Source: an uncultured Candidatus Saccharibacteria bacterium
GTDB lineage: Bacteria; Patescibacteriota; Saccharimonadia; Saccharimonadales; Saccharimonadaceae
Reading direction: 5' to 3'
DNA: 64,000 nucleotides
NCBI GenBank assembly: GCA_938018005.1
Contig: CALIJG010000020.1
Coordinates: 216,592-280,591, forward strand
Positions 16,343 to 26,005 of the stretch are shown here, piece after piece. The stretch's first letter is position 1. The number at the start of each line of letters is the position of its first letter. The notes beneath the pieces were generated by a model. That model was not told the DNA's origin. It did no database searches and was given only the letters and a program-made list of their open reading frames with translations. The translations under genes were made by a program, and so were the position numbers.

Positions 16343-16948
16343 TTACGCGTGGTTTATTTGGTTCATGAGTTGTTTGTGGCCTAGCACTATATATAGGCCA
16401 TATCCTGCGGTTGCGAGTGCCCCGCCAATGCTGCTGATAGCATAGACCGCTTGCCACGAAGTACTCGTTGCAAAGGCAAGGTAGAAGCCAATCAATGCCG
16501 TGCAGATGGGGAGCGGTGCGAGATAATAATCAATCGTCCGGCCAAAGATCTTCGCCTGCGGAATGAAGTGCAGCCCAACAATCAACACAAGCGCTGGCAT
16601 GATATAAATCTGCTGCTGGAATATACCAAGCAACGCAAGGATAACCCACAGCGGCGTATACGACACCGTGCTCAGCAGCTGCATCTGCTTAGCGATCCGC
16701 TTGCTGACTGGCGTTGGTGCTGGCTTGGGCAATTTTTTCGTCGCGCGGATATGCTGCACACCGCAAAAAATCAGCCATGCCGCATACACACCAAATAGTG
16801 CAAAGACCGCCCAGCCAATAGTGCCCCACGCCACACCAAACCACACAGCATACACGAGCATAAAGGTCGCCATGAGAATTGGAAACGGCGCCATGCTTTT
16901 CGCTGCAGCGATTAATTCATCTCTTTGTGGTTGTTCTGGGCTTGCCAT
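16343..16948 (-). CDS. Polytopic membrane protein of unknown function
   Basis: 201 residues with about six membrane segments: FPILMATFMLVYAVWFGVAW, TIGWAVFALFGVYAAWLIFC, then after a basic loop (KKLPKPAPTPVSKRIAKQ) TPLWVILALLGIF, IYIMPALVLIVGLHFIPQA, YLAPLPICTALIGFYLAF and ISSIGGALATAGYGLYIVLG. ACAGGAGAAAGAT precedes the ATG. No family recognised. Its start is 15 bp from the ligA stop, so it may be co-transcribed with ligA. Confidence 0.72.
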   Translation of the reverse strand: MASPEQPQRDELIAAAKSMAPFPILMATFMLVYAVWFGVAWGTIGWAVFALFGVYAAWLIFCGVQHIRATKKLPKPAPTPVSKRIAKQMQLLSTVSYTPLWVILALLGIFQQQIYIMPALVLIVGLHFIPQAKIFGRTIDYYLAPLPICTALIGFYLAFATSTSWQAVYAISSIGGALATAGYGLYIVLGHKQLMNQINHA

Positions 16949-16963
16949 ATATCTTTCTCCTGT

Positions 16964-19135
<2,172 letters not shown>

Positions 19136-19240
19136 TTACTGCTTTAGTATAGCGGAATTTGGCGGTGGGCGCAGCTTTTTTAAGAGAGGATTTTAGTATA
19201 ACCATCCTGCAAAATTGGTATGTATCTGATCTAAAGCCCC

Positions 19241-19410
19241 TTGCGTTCTCTTACGCTCACCCTCCCTACACTCCCTCCTCCGGAACACTATAAGGGTCGA
19301 TACTCCCCAAGTATCGACCTCTTGCGTTGGGCTGAGAATCTGTCAGCACAATGACAGATTCTCACACTCCATCGGATGAAGTATGGGGAGGGTGAGCTAA
19401 CGCAAAGAGA
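19241..19410 (-). ncRNA. Candidate structured RNA family 1, copy A
   Basis: About 170 nt that align, in reverse orientation, with 53191-53352. Outer stem AGCTCACCCTCCC/GGGAGGGTGAGCG, a small hairpin CTTCAT-CCG-ATGGAG, a stem GAGAATCTGTCA/TGACAGATTCTC and a stem GGTCGATACT/AGTATCGACC. The two internal stems differ from copy B at many positions, yet pairing is kept in both. The linkers CCCAACGCAAGAGG and CCTTATAGTGTTCC are conserved. Transcription direction is not known; the strand given matches copy B read on plus. Confidence 0.65.
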
Positions 19411-19645
19411 GCAAAATTTTTAAGATTCACATTCAATATTACCCTGTTAGAGAATGCAATATACAATAACAACTTGCCCCGCCATTGAATTCGAGAGTGC
19501 CTATTAGTAAGTATAAGACAAAGAACCTCAGCTTTTTGCTATCACAAAAGCCACTACGCGGCCAAGCGAAGCTCTCTCCACCATCAATCACCCACATTAC
19601 TCACCCAAAACTAGGCCTCAAGCGATACTATGATGGCTGCCCACC

Positions 19646-20896
19646 CTACGCTGGCGCTGCCGTATCATCAACAATCTTGCGATAAAGGAGGTAGATATAC
19701 GCTGCGCACCACACTACCGTCACCGAGCTGATGAAGCCCGCGAGGACGGGCATCGTCGGCACAGAGGCGTACCATTGCCAGAGGTGCTTGAGCCAGGCAT
19801 CAAGGAGAATAGCAGGGATCATCACCACACACCACAGCACTGCCACACTACCAAATAGCCACAACAGCCGGTACAAAATCCGCAGCCGCCGCCCTACCAC
19901 CAAATCGCCCGCCGCTGCCAGCGCCCGCATAGGGTACATACCGGGCAGCGTCACTACCACAAGCGCAATAAAGGTGCTCGTGCCCCAATAGAGCGTCAGC
20001 ACTGCCACAGTAGCCAGCAGCACATAGAAGAGCATCGAGCCAAATCCTTCGCTAATTACCCCACTGCTCGACAGGCCAATATACACCAGCGCCATCGCCC
20101 CCAGCGGGATAAGCTGCACGAGGAAGACGAGGACGACCATCAGAGTGGCTACCAGTGGTGCACAGGCATTATACAGCCCATCGCGCAGGCGTGGCGCTCG
20201 CCCTGCCTTATACTCGCGTAATAGCCACACTGTGGTGAGCCACACCAGCAAAAAGCCCAGCACCACATAGAGCTGCTGGTCGGCACTGAGGTTGCCGCTA
20301 CCCGTGCCAAAGGCCGTCACCATGAGTAGCCCTGCCTCGCCTAGCTTACCCCAGGCACCAGTGAGAATATCCTTGCCCGACTCTGCTAGCATACTCTGCA
20401 GGCGGTCATACATTGTCTGGTTGGTAATCGCCCCAAGCGCCAAGAGCAGCACGGCATAAAACACCGCCAAGAGGCACAACGTCCGCCAGTGCGCCCGCAC
20501 CATCCGTATCACTTGTGCAATAAAGGCGACGTAGCCTGGTAATTGCAACGAACGCGCATAATCACGTCGACGAGTGCGACGGAAGCTCCGATGCGGTCGT
20601 CTCAGTTGTAAATTATGCAACCATTGACGGCTGCTCGCTACTACCCTACCAGCGCGAGCCTGCCAGGTCCGCCAATGGAGGTTAGTGCGCCAGCTGGGTC
20701 GCGTCGATGGAGCATCCTTCGAGTGCTGCGAGCGGGCTTTTGCGGAAGCAGTCCCGCGAGAGGATGATGTTGCCTTTTTTGCAACGCCAGGGTGTTTTGC
20801 CTCTTTTTTTGAGCGATGTTGGCTCGTAGCCACCGTGAGAGCGGTGCGTGATGATGAGCGGCGAGTTGACTTTGTTTTTTTTGCCACAGGCACCAC
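19646..20896 (-). CDS. Polytopic membrane protein with basic N-terminus
   Basis: 416 residues with a GTG start one base after the htpX stop. The first ~120 residues are Arg/Ser/Lys-rich and presumably cytoplasmic. Then about six to seven membrane segments follow: WRTLCLLAVFYAVLLLALGA, LYVVLGFLLVWLTTVWLL, LVATLMVVLVFLVQLIPLGA, MLFYVLLATVAVLTLYWG, LLWLFGSVAVLWCVVMIPAI, PVLAGFISSVTVVWCAAYI. Family not recognised. Its position implies co-transcription with htpX, hence perhaps envelope maintenance (inference). Confidence 0.7.
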   Translation of the reverse strand: MVPVAKKTKSTRRSSSRTALTVATSQHRSKKEAKHPGVAKKATSSSRGTASAKARSQHSKDAPSTRPSWRTNLHWRTWQARAGRVVASSRQWLHNLQLRRPHRSFRRTRRRDYARSLQLPGYVAFIAQVIRMVRAHWRTLCLLAVFYAVLLLALGAITNQTMYDRLQSMLAESGKDILTGAWGKLGEAGLLMVTAFGTGSGNLSADQQLYVVLGFLLVWLTTVWLLREYKAGRAPRLRDGLYNACAPLVATLMVVLVFLVQLIPLGAMALVYIGLSSSGVISEGFGSMLFYVLLATVAVLTLYWGTSTFIALVVVTLPGMYPMRALAAAGDLVVGRRLRILYRLLWLFGSVAVLWCVVMIPAILLDAWLKHLWQWYASVPTMPVLAGFISSVTVVWCAAYIYLLYRKIVDDTAAPA

Positions 20897-20897
20897 C

Positions 20898-21791
20898 CTA
20901 CCATTTGTTCATATCTTCGTTGAGGCGCTTGATGCGGTCTTCGAGCGGTGGGTGGGTGCTAAACAACCGGCTAAAAAACCCTGGCTTGAGCGGGTTCACC
21001 ATAAACATATTAGCGCTTGAGCTGACCTGCTTCTCCATCGGGCGAGTGTATGCCTGCAGCTTACCCAGCGCGCTAGCCAGGCCAGCTGGGTCGCGTGTCG
21101 TTAGTGCACCAGTCGCATCGGCCAGGTACTCACGCTGACGACTCACCGCCATTTGCATAATGGCTGCCACGATGGGTGCGAGGATAATAGAGACAATGCC
21201 AAGCACCAATAGCACCGGATTGGTCTCGCGGTCATCATTGTCGCGGAACCATAGCATGCGCAGCGCAATATCTGACACTAGGCCGATCGCACTCACCAGA
21301 CCAAAGGTAATCATACTCACCCGAATATCGTAGTTTTGGACATGCCCCATCTCGTGGGCCAGTACAGCGGTCAGCTCACGATCATCCATAATCTCCAGCA
21401 GGCCCGTCGTCACGCCCACAATGGCATGCTTGGGGTCGCGGCCAGTGGCAAAGGCGTTCGGTGCCAGGTCGTCGATAATATACACCTGCGGCATAGGTAG
21501 CCCCACAGTAATGGCAAGATTTTCGACGGTGCGCCACAAACGGGGGTTATCTGCCTTGCGAATCTCCACTGCACCAGTCATACTCATAGCAAGCTTAGAA
21601 GCAATGAAATACTGCACCAATGCATAGATCAGCGCCCCAATGAATGTCCCCCAAAAGATCGTCAGGTTGCCCTGCATGCCGCGGCTATTCATAATCAACT
21701 GCGCCGCCAGGCCAATCACCGCCACCATCGCGACGAAGACGATCATCAAAATAACTGTATTACGTTTGTTGTGTGCAATTGCTCTGTACAT
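20898..21791 (-). CDS. htpX: HtpX-like membrane zinc metalloprotease
   Basis: 297 residues. Two N-terminal membrane segments (NTVILMIVFVAMVAVIGLAA and FWGTFIGALIYALVQYFIAS), the catalytic HEMGH (AVLAHEMGHVQNYDIRVSMI, ~residues 146-165), two further membrane segments, and a third metal-ligand region (QREYLADATGA). Membrane protein quality control with a cytoplasmic active site. A -10 TACAAT lies six bases before the ATG, indicating a leaderless mRNA. lemA, a common htpX neighbour, lies just upstream. Confidence 0.93.
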   Translation of the reverse strand: MYRAIAHNKRNTVILMIVFVAMVAVIGLAAQLIMNSRGMQGNLTIFWGTFIGALIYALVQYFIASKLAMSMTGAVEIRKADNPRLWRTVENLAITVGLPMPQVYIIDDLAPNAFATGRDPKHAIVGVTTGLLEIMDDRELTAVLAHEMGHVQNYDIRVSMITFGLVSAIGLVSDIALRMLWFRDNDDRETNPVLLVLGIVSIILAPIVAAIMQMAVSRQREYLADATGALTTRDPAGLASALGKLQAYTRPMEKQVSSSANMFMVNPLKPGFFSRLFSTHPPLEDRIKRLNEDMNKW

Positions 21792-21797
21792 AGATAT

Positions 21798-21803
21798 ATT
21801 GTA
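21798..21803 (-). promoter_or_regulatory. -10 box TACAAT, leaderless spacing (htpX)
   Basis: TACAAT, six bases (ATATCT), then the htpX ATG at 21791. The lemA terminator lies just upstream, so htpX has its own promoter. Confidence 0.5.
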
Positions 21804-21872
21804 GCAGATAATGGTGGTTTTGCGAGGTAGAGCTAATACTAATAGACAGTGGCGCTGTGAAATTCAAGCTAT

Positions 21873-21906
21873 AAAAAACCGCTCTCCATCGAGAGCGGCT
21901 TTGTTA
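21873..21906 (-). terminator. Rho-independent terminator of lemA
   Basis: Minus strand: GCCGCTCTC-GATG-GAGAGCGGT followed by TTTTTTATA. Confidence 0.85.
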
Positions 21907-21921
21907 TAGTGTGCGAGGTGT

Positions 21922-22491
21922 CTAGAACTGCACTTGCACTGGGTTCTCGACGCTGGCGCGATCTTCGACCTCGAAGAACTCACGGGCTTTGAAGCCAAGC
22001 ATGCCAGCCACGATGTTGGCGGGGAACATGGCGATGCGGGTGTTGAGGTCGCGCACACCACCGTTGTAGAAGCGGCGCGCCGCCTGGATCTTGTCCTCAG
22101 TATCCACCAGCTCTTGCTGCAGCTGGATGAAGTTTTGGTTGGCTTTGAGCTCTGGGTAGGCCTCTGCTACAGCAAACAAACTCTTCAGAGCACCCTCGAT
22201 CATATTCTCTGCCGCAGCTGTCTCTTGCACACCTTGAGCATTCATGATAGCGCTGCGAGCCTCTGCAACGTTCTCAAAGACTTCCTTCTCGTGTGCTGCA
22301 TAGCCCTTTACCGTACCGACTAAGTTCGGGATGAGGTCTGTTCGGCGCTTGAGCTGGACGGTGATGTCGCTCCAGGCTTCGTCCACGCGGATCTTCAGCT
22401 TGACCAAGCTGTTGTACGTTGCCCACATGAAGATGCCAAACAGAACGAGCAGGCCAATCACGCCGAGCAAAACGATTAATGCTATTGTCAT
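21922..22491 (-). CDS. lemA: LemA family protein
   Basis: 189 residues. One N-terminal membrane segment (IALIVLLGVIGLLVLFGIFMWATYN) and then a long helical, coiled-coil-prone domain: YNSLVKLKIRVDEAWSDITVQLKRRTDLIPNLV is the family signature, followed by ENVAEARSAIMNAQG, AYPELKANQNFIQLQQEL and the RRFYNGGVRDLNTRIAMFP motif. SD AAAGGAG before the ATG. Function of LemA is unclear. It often accompanies htpX, as here. Confidence 0.93.
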   Translation of the reverse strand: MTIALIVLLGVIGLLVLFGIFMWATYNSLVKLKIRVDEAWSDITVQLKRRTDLIPNLVGTVKGYAAHEKEVFENVAEARSAIMNAQGVQETAAAENMIEGALKSLFAVAEAYPELKANQNFIQLQQELVDTEDKIQAARRFYNGGVRDLNTRIAMFPANIVAGMLGFKAREFFEVEDRASVENPVQVQF

Positions 22492-22632
22492 AGTGTCGTT
22501 TCTCCTTTTTGGTTATAGCCTTATTATAGCAAATTGTGTGGCTTTCGCCAGCGGTTGGGGTAATTCCACAATAAATCTTGGGCTAATAGCTACTACAACC
22601 GCTACCACACACTAACCTTCTGGTTATGCACA

Positions 22633-22662
22633 CAAGAAAACCACTCTCCCCGAGTGGCTTTC
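22633..22662 (-). terminator. Terminator downstream of tRNA-Leu
   Basis: GCCACTC-GGGGA-GAGTGGT followed by TTTCTTG on the minus strand. The stem could also act in the other direction. Confidence 0.6.
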
Positions 22663-22678
22663 TCTGTTATATCACGCC

Positions 22679-22764
22679 TGGTGCGCAAGGCGGGAATCGA
22701 ACCCGCACGGCTTTTGGCCAAGGGATTTTAAGTCCCTCGCGTCTACCAGTTCCGCCACTCGCGC
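22679..22764 (-). tRNA. tRNA-Leu (anticodon TAA)
   Basis: 86 nt including an encoded CCA. Acceptor stem GCGCGAG/CTTGCGC, anticodon stem AGGGA/TCCCT with loop CTTAAAA (anticodon TAA), a long variable arm (CTTGGCCAAAAGCCGTG region) as in class II tRNAs, and T-arm CGGGTTCGATTCCCG. Confidence 0.95.
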
Positions 22765-22807
22765 GTGCAATCGCACTTCTGGCATAGCAGCCATGTGCTA
22801 CTTGTAT

Positions 22808-22813
22808 TATACT
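22808..22813 (+). promoter_or_regulatory. -10 box TATACT, leaderless spacing
   Basis: TATACT, six bases (ATGTTT), then ATG at 22820. The ATG at 22814 would lie directly against the -10 box and so upstream of the expected start of transcription. Confidence 0.5.
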
Positions 22814-22819
22814 ATGTTT

Positions 22820-23407
22820 ATGAAGCAAATTGTACATATTCATGGTGGATCACCTTTTGATTCCTACGAGCGCTATCTCTCCGCGCTGCACACTAACCCA
22901 CTTACTTATGAGAGTCTTTTTCGTAAAACAAAATGGCGCGACTGGCTCGCTGTGACAATGACAGATTTTGACGTACTCTTGCCTACTATGCCCAACAAGC
23001 AAAACGCGCGGTATTCCGAATGGAAAATCTACTTCGAAAAGATAGTGCCGCTGCTTGGTAATGACGTGCAGCTCATTGGCAGTAGCCTTGGGGCAATATT
23101 CTTAGCGAAGTATCTGCACGAAAATCCTCTCAGTACGCCAGTTACTCGACTAATCTTAATTGCTGCTCCATATGATGATGCAACTCACGAAGACTTGGGC
23201 GATTTTATATTGCCAAGTGCAACTGGACTCGAAAAATCCGCCAAAGAAATTCACCTATTCCACAGTAAAGACGATACCGTGGTGCCTTTTACTGAGCTAG
23301 CAAAGTTTCAGTCTGACCTACCAAGCGCAAAAAGTCATGTATTTGTTGACCGAGGTCATTTCCAACAGCCAACCTTCCCTGAGCTGCGCGATCTACTGAT
23401 GTCATAA
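22820..23407 (+). CDS. Alpha/beta hydrolase (RBBP9/YdeN-like serine hydrolase)
   Basis: 195 residues. HIHGGSPFDSYERYL at the N-terminus (oxyanion region), nucleophile elbow GSSLGA (Ser about residue 91), Asp in HSKDDTVVPF and His in DRGHFQQP complete a Ser-Asp-His triad. Same fold as the two hydrolase domains embedded in the IleRS of this window. Substrate unknown. The start is chosen at 22820 from the position of the -10 box. Confidence 0.85.
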   Translation: MKQIVHIHGGSPFDSYERYLSALHTNPLTYESLFRKTKWRDWLAVTMTDFDVLLPTMPNKQNARYSEWKIYFEKIVPLLGNDVQLIGSSLGAIFLAKYLHENPLSTPVTRLILIAAPYDDATHEDLGDFILPSATGLEKSAKEIHLFHSKDDTVVPFTELAKFQSDLPSAKSHVFVDRGHFQQPTFPELRDLLMS

Positions 23408-23423
23408 CCTATTTTTACGAATC

Positions 23424-23876
23424 ATGAAACCATGCTCAAAATGTGGCGAACATAAACCAAAAAGCGACTTTTTCGTGAGGAACACTGCGACAGGTACGCG
23501 CCATACGCAATGCAAACAGTGCTACAAAGCTCAGCGCCACACCACCCACGCCGAGCATTATCGCAAGAACCAAGCAGCCTACCAACAGCGTGCCAAGCAG
23601 CGCCGCGAGCGACTGCGCGCCGAATTTCGCCACAATATGCTTGCTTATTTGTGCGATAAATCGTGCGCAATCTGCGGCGAGAATGATATTCGTGTGCTGG
23701 AGTTTGACCATATCGACCCAACGTCAAAGCGCTTTGGTATCTCGCAAGCAGTTCGACTGGGATACTCGTGGTCAGACGTCGTGGTCGAAATGAAAAAATG
23801 CCGCATCCTCTGTGCGAATTGCCACAAACGACACACTGCACAGCAGATGGGCTGGTATAAAGCATTCCAAAAATAA
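23424..23876 (+). CDS. HNH endonuclease-like zinc protein
   Basis: 150 residues. N-terminal zinc ribbon CSKCGEHKPKSDFF...CKQC (residues 4-32), a basic helical linker, then CAICGEN, VLEFDHIDP and CANCHKRHTAQQ, which form the beta-beta-alpha metal HNH fold with two CxxC pairs. Such small HNH proteins may be nicking or homing-type nucleases. No intron or mobile element boundary is visible. Ends 7 bp from the tRNA-Cys gene on the other strand. Confidence 0.82.
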   Translation: MKPCSKCGEHKPKSDFFVRNTATGTRHTQCKQCYKAQRHTTHAEHYRKNQAAYQQRAKQRRERLRAEFRHNMLAYLCDKSCAICGENDIRVLEFDHIDPTSKRFGISQAVRLGYSWSDVVVEMKKCRILCANCHKRHTAQQMGWYKAFQK

Positions 23877-23883
23877 TACTACG

Positions 23884-23957
23884 TGGAGGCACCGAGCGGA
23901 CTCGAACCGCTGTACGAGCTTTTGCAGAGCTCTGCCTAACCTCTCGGCCACGGCGCC
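23884..23957 (-). tRNA. tRNA-Cys (anticodon GCA)
   Basis: 74 nt with encoded CCA. Acceptor GGCGCCG/CGGTGCC, anticodon stem GAGCT/AGCTC with loop CTGCAAA (anticodon GCA), T-arm AGCGGTTCGAGTCCGCT. Confidence 0.93.
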
Positions 23958-23976
23958 ACACCCCTATTATACCAAA

Positions 23977-25779
23977 CTATATCTGTTCTTTGAACATCTC
24001 GTAGAATGCACCACGCTGCGCCATGAGTGCGGCGGCAGTGCCATGCTCGACGATGCGACCGCGGGCGATGACGTAGATGGCGTCCGCCTTCTTGACGGTA
24101 CTATAGCGGTGGCTAATGGTGATGATAGTCTTGCCCTGCTGGGCAAAGAGATGGCGAAAGATGCGCGCTTCGGCGGCGGCATCAATGGCGCTGGTGGGCT
24201 CATCGAGGATGATGATGGGCGCATTGCGATACAAGTTGCGCGCCAAGGCCAGGCGCTGCCACTGCCCACCAGACAGGTCGACCCCTGTTTCGTGGTCGTC
24301 TGCCTCCATCCATTTACTGATATAACTGTTTCCACCCTGAGGGAGCTTGCGGACAAAATCAGCTGCCTCGGCCTGGCGCAGTGCAGCATCGCGGCGTGCT
24401 GTATCTACCGGCTGCGAGACATCGCCATACCAAACATTCTCGTGTGCCGTGGCGAAGTCGTAGCGGATGAACTCCTGCCCCAGCACGGCCAATTGCCGGT
24501 GCCAGGCTGCTGGGTTGATATGGCGGAGATCGTGCCCGTCAATGGTAATACTACCCTTGGTGGGCTGATACAGACCAGTGAGCAGCTTAATGAGCGTGCT
24601 CTTGCCAGCGCCATTTTCGCCCACGATGGCAATATGCTGACCACGGCGAATCGTGAGAGAAATATCGCGCAGCACTGCCGTCTGCGTACCTGGATAGCAA
24701 AATGACACTTGCTGCACCGCGATTGCATCACGCAGCGTTACCTCATCGATGGTGGCTGCATGGCTTGCAACCGGCAGCGCCATAAACTGCTGGTAGTCTG
24801 CCATGGTGGCGAGGTCTTCGTCAATCATATTATATGTATTGATCACGTTATCCATCCCACTCATCACTCGCCCTACCATTTGCTGCACGAGCACAAATTG
24901 CCCAATTGGCTGGCGATGTGCCACGATCTCCAGCACCACCCAAGCAAGCGCCACTACCTCTGCTGCCGCCTGGATAATCTCTCCGCTCAGGCGCTGCCCC
25001 ATAAAGCGGCGCTCGTAGCCAAGCACCCGCAGCCGATCTTTATCCCGCAGTGCTGCTCGCTCACCAAGTAGATGGTGAATCACTCCATAGAGGCGCAGCT
25101 CGGCAATGAAGTTCGGCCGGCTAAGGATGTGCTCGATCCACGCCATGCGCCGCCGCGTCGCTACCTGCTCACGCCAGTGACCAGCCTGCAAACGCGACAG
25201 CCGCACCTGCACCACACTACTTGGCACAAGCGCCACGAGCACGAGCAACCCCAGCCACCAGCTCACCATCACCATCATCCACAGGCTTGTTGCCAGCGAC
25301 ACTAGCGCTGTCAGCATTCGCACCAGTTGGGTAAAGAGGTACGAAAATGACTGGACGAAGCGCTGCGCTTTATCAAACATATCAATGGTCGCAGGGTCGT
25401 CGTAGCGCCAAAAATCCAGCGCATGGAGACGGGCATACATATGGTCACTCATGGCAGCCTCGATGCGATAGCGCGACACTTGGTCATAATACCCTTGCAC
25501 CACCGACCACACACTCGCCACAACGCCCAGTACCACAGTCACTACTACATAGGCGAGGAGCTGCTGCTGACTACCCGTCGCATATGCCTCAGCCAAAGCC
25601 GTTGTCGCAAGAGCGGCATAGTATGCCGTGGCCAGTGGCAGCACCGCCGACAGCACCGCTCCCACTGCCTGGACTACAATCGTCAGTGGTGCCTCCCGCC
25701 AAATAATCCGCACCACCAGCAACAGCCCCGCCAGACGTTGGCGTAGTGAGGGGGTAGGTGTGATGGGTGGTTTAGTCAT
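23977..25779 (-). CDS. ABC transporter, fused permease and ATPase (exporter type)
   Basis: 600 residues, a typical half-transporter. About six membrane helices in residues ~1-320 (LLVVRIIWREAPLTIVVQAV, YVVVTVVLGVVASVWSVVQ, MMVMVSWWLGLLVLVALVPS and others), then an ATPase domain with Walker A GENGAGKST, Q-loop in VLGQEFIRYDFATAHENV, signature LSGGQWQRLALAR, Walker B APIIILDEPTSAID and H-loop TISHR. Would work as a dimer to export a lipid, peptide or drug. Substrate not deducible. Confidence 0.92.
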   Translation of the reverse strand: MTKPPITPTPSLRQRLAGLLLVVRIIWREAPLTIVVQAVGAVLSAVLPLATAYYAALATTALAEAYATGSQQQLLAYVVVTVVLGVVASVWSVVQGYYDQVSRYRIEAAMSDHMYARLHALDFWRYDDPATIDMFDKAQRFVQSFSYLFTQLVRMLTALVSLATSLWMMVMVSWWLGLLVLVALVPSSVVQVRLSRLQAGHWREQVATRRRMAWIEHILSRPNFIAELRLYGVIHHLLGERAALRDKDRLRVLGYERRFMGQRLSGEIIQAAAEVVALAWVVLEIVAHRQPIGQFVLVQQMVGRVMSGMDNVINTYNMIDEDLATMADYQQFMALPVASHAATIDEVTLRDAIAVQQVSFCYPGTQTAVLRDISLTIRRGQHIAIVGENGAGKSTLIKLLTGLYQPTKGSITIDGHDLRHINPAAWHRQLAVLGQEFIRYDFATAHENVWYGDVSQPVDTARRDAALRQAEAADFVRKLPQGGNSYISKWMEADDHETGVDLSGGQWQRLALARNLYRNAPIIILDEPTSAIDAAAEARIFRHLFAQQGKTIITISHRYSTVKKADAIYVIARGRIVEHGTAAALMAQRGAFYEMFKEQI

Positions 25780-25941
25780 GATATTCAGTTATCGTGCAGG
25801 CTTATAACCCCATTGTAGCAATTGTCGCTCCGTACTTTTTGCTTGTTTCGTAGCTGGTCTCTCAACATTTTTAGTGAGGACGCTGTGCTGGCGCAAGGGG
25901 TGAGGAGATGGCTATAGAAATTCAAATATTGCCAGCCACCA

Positions 25942-25983
25942 AGCTCGAGTGGCGTCTCACGACTGGGGTGCGCCACTCGAGCT
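25942..25983. repeat. 13-bp perfect inverted repeat downstream of ileS
   Basis: AGCTCGAGTGGCG and CGCCACTCGAGCT separated by 16 bp. No T-run on the minus strand. Probably an mRNA 3'-end hairpin of the ileS transcript. Confidence 0.55.
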
Positions 25984-26005
25984 GAGCACGTTATTCCTTG
26001 TAGTC

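Noticed and set aside
19241..19410. Simple MITE or insertion sequence remnant
   Set aside because: Terminal inverted repeats exist, but internal stems covary between copies and no target duplications or transposase remains are seen. Not fully excluded.
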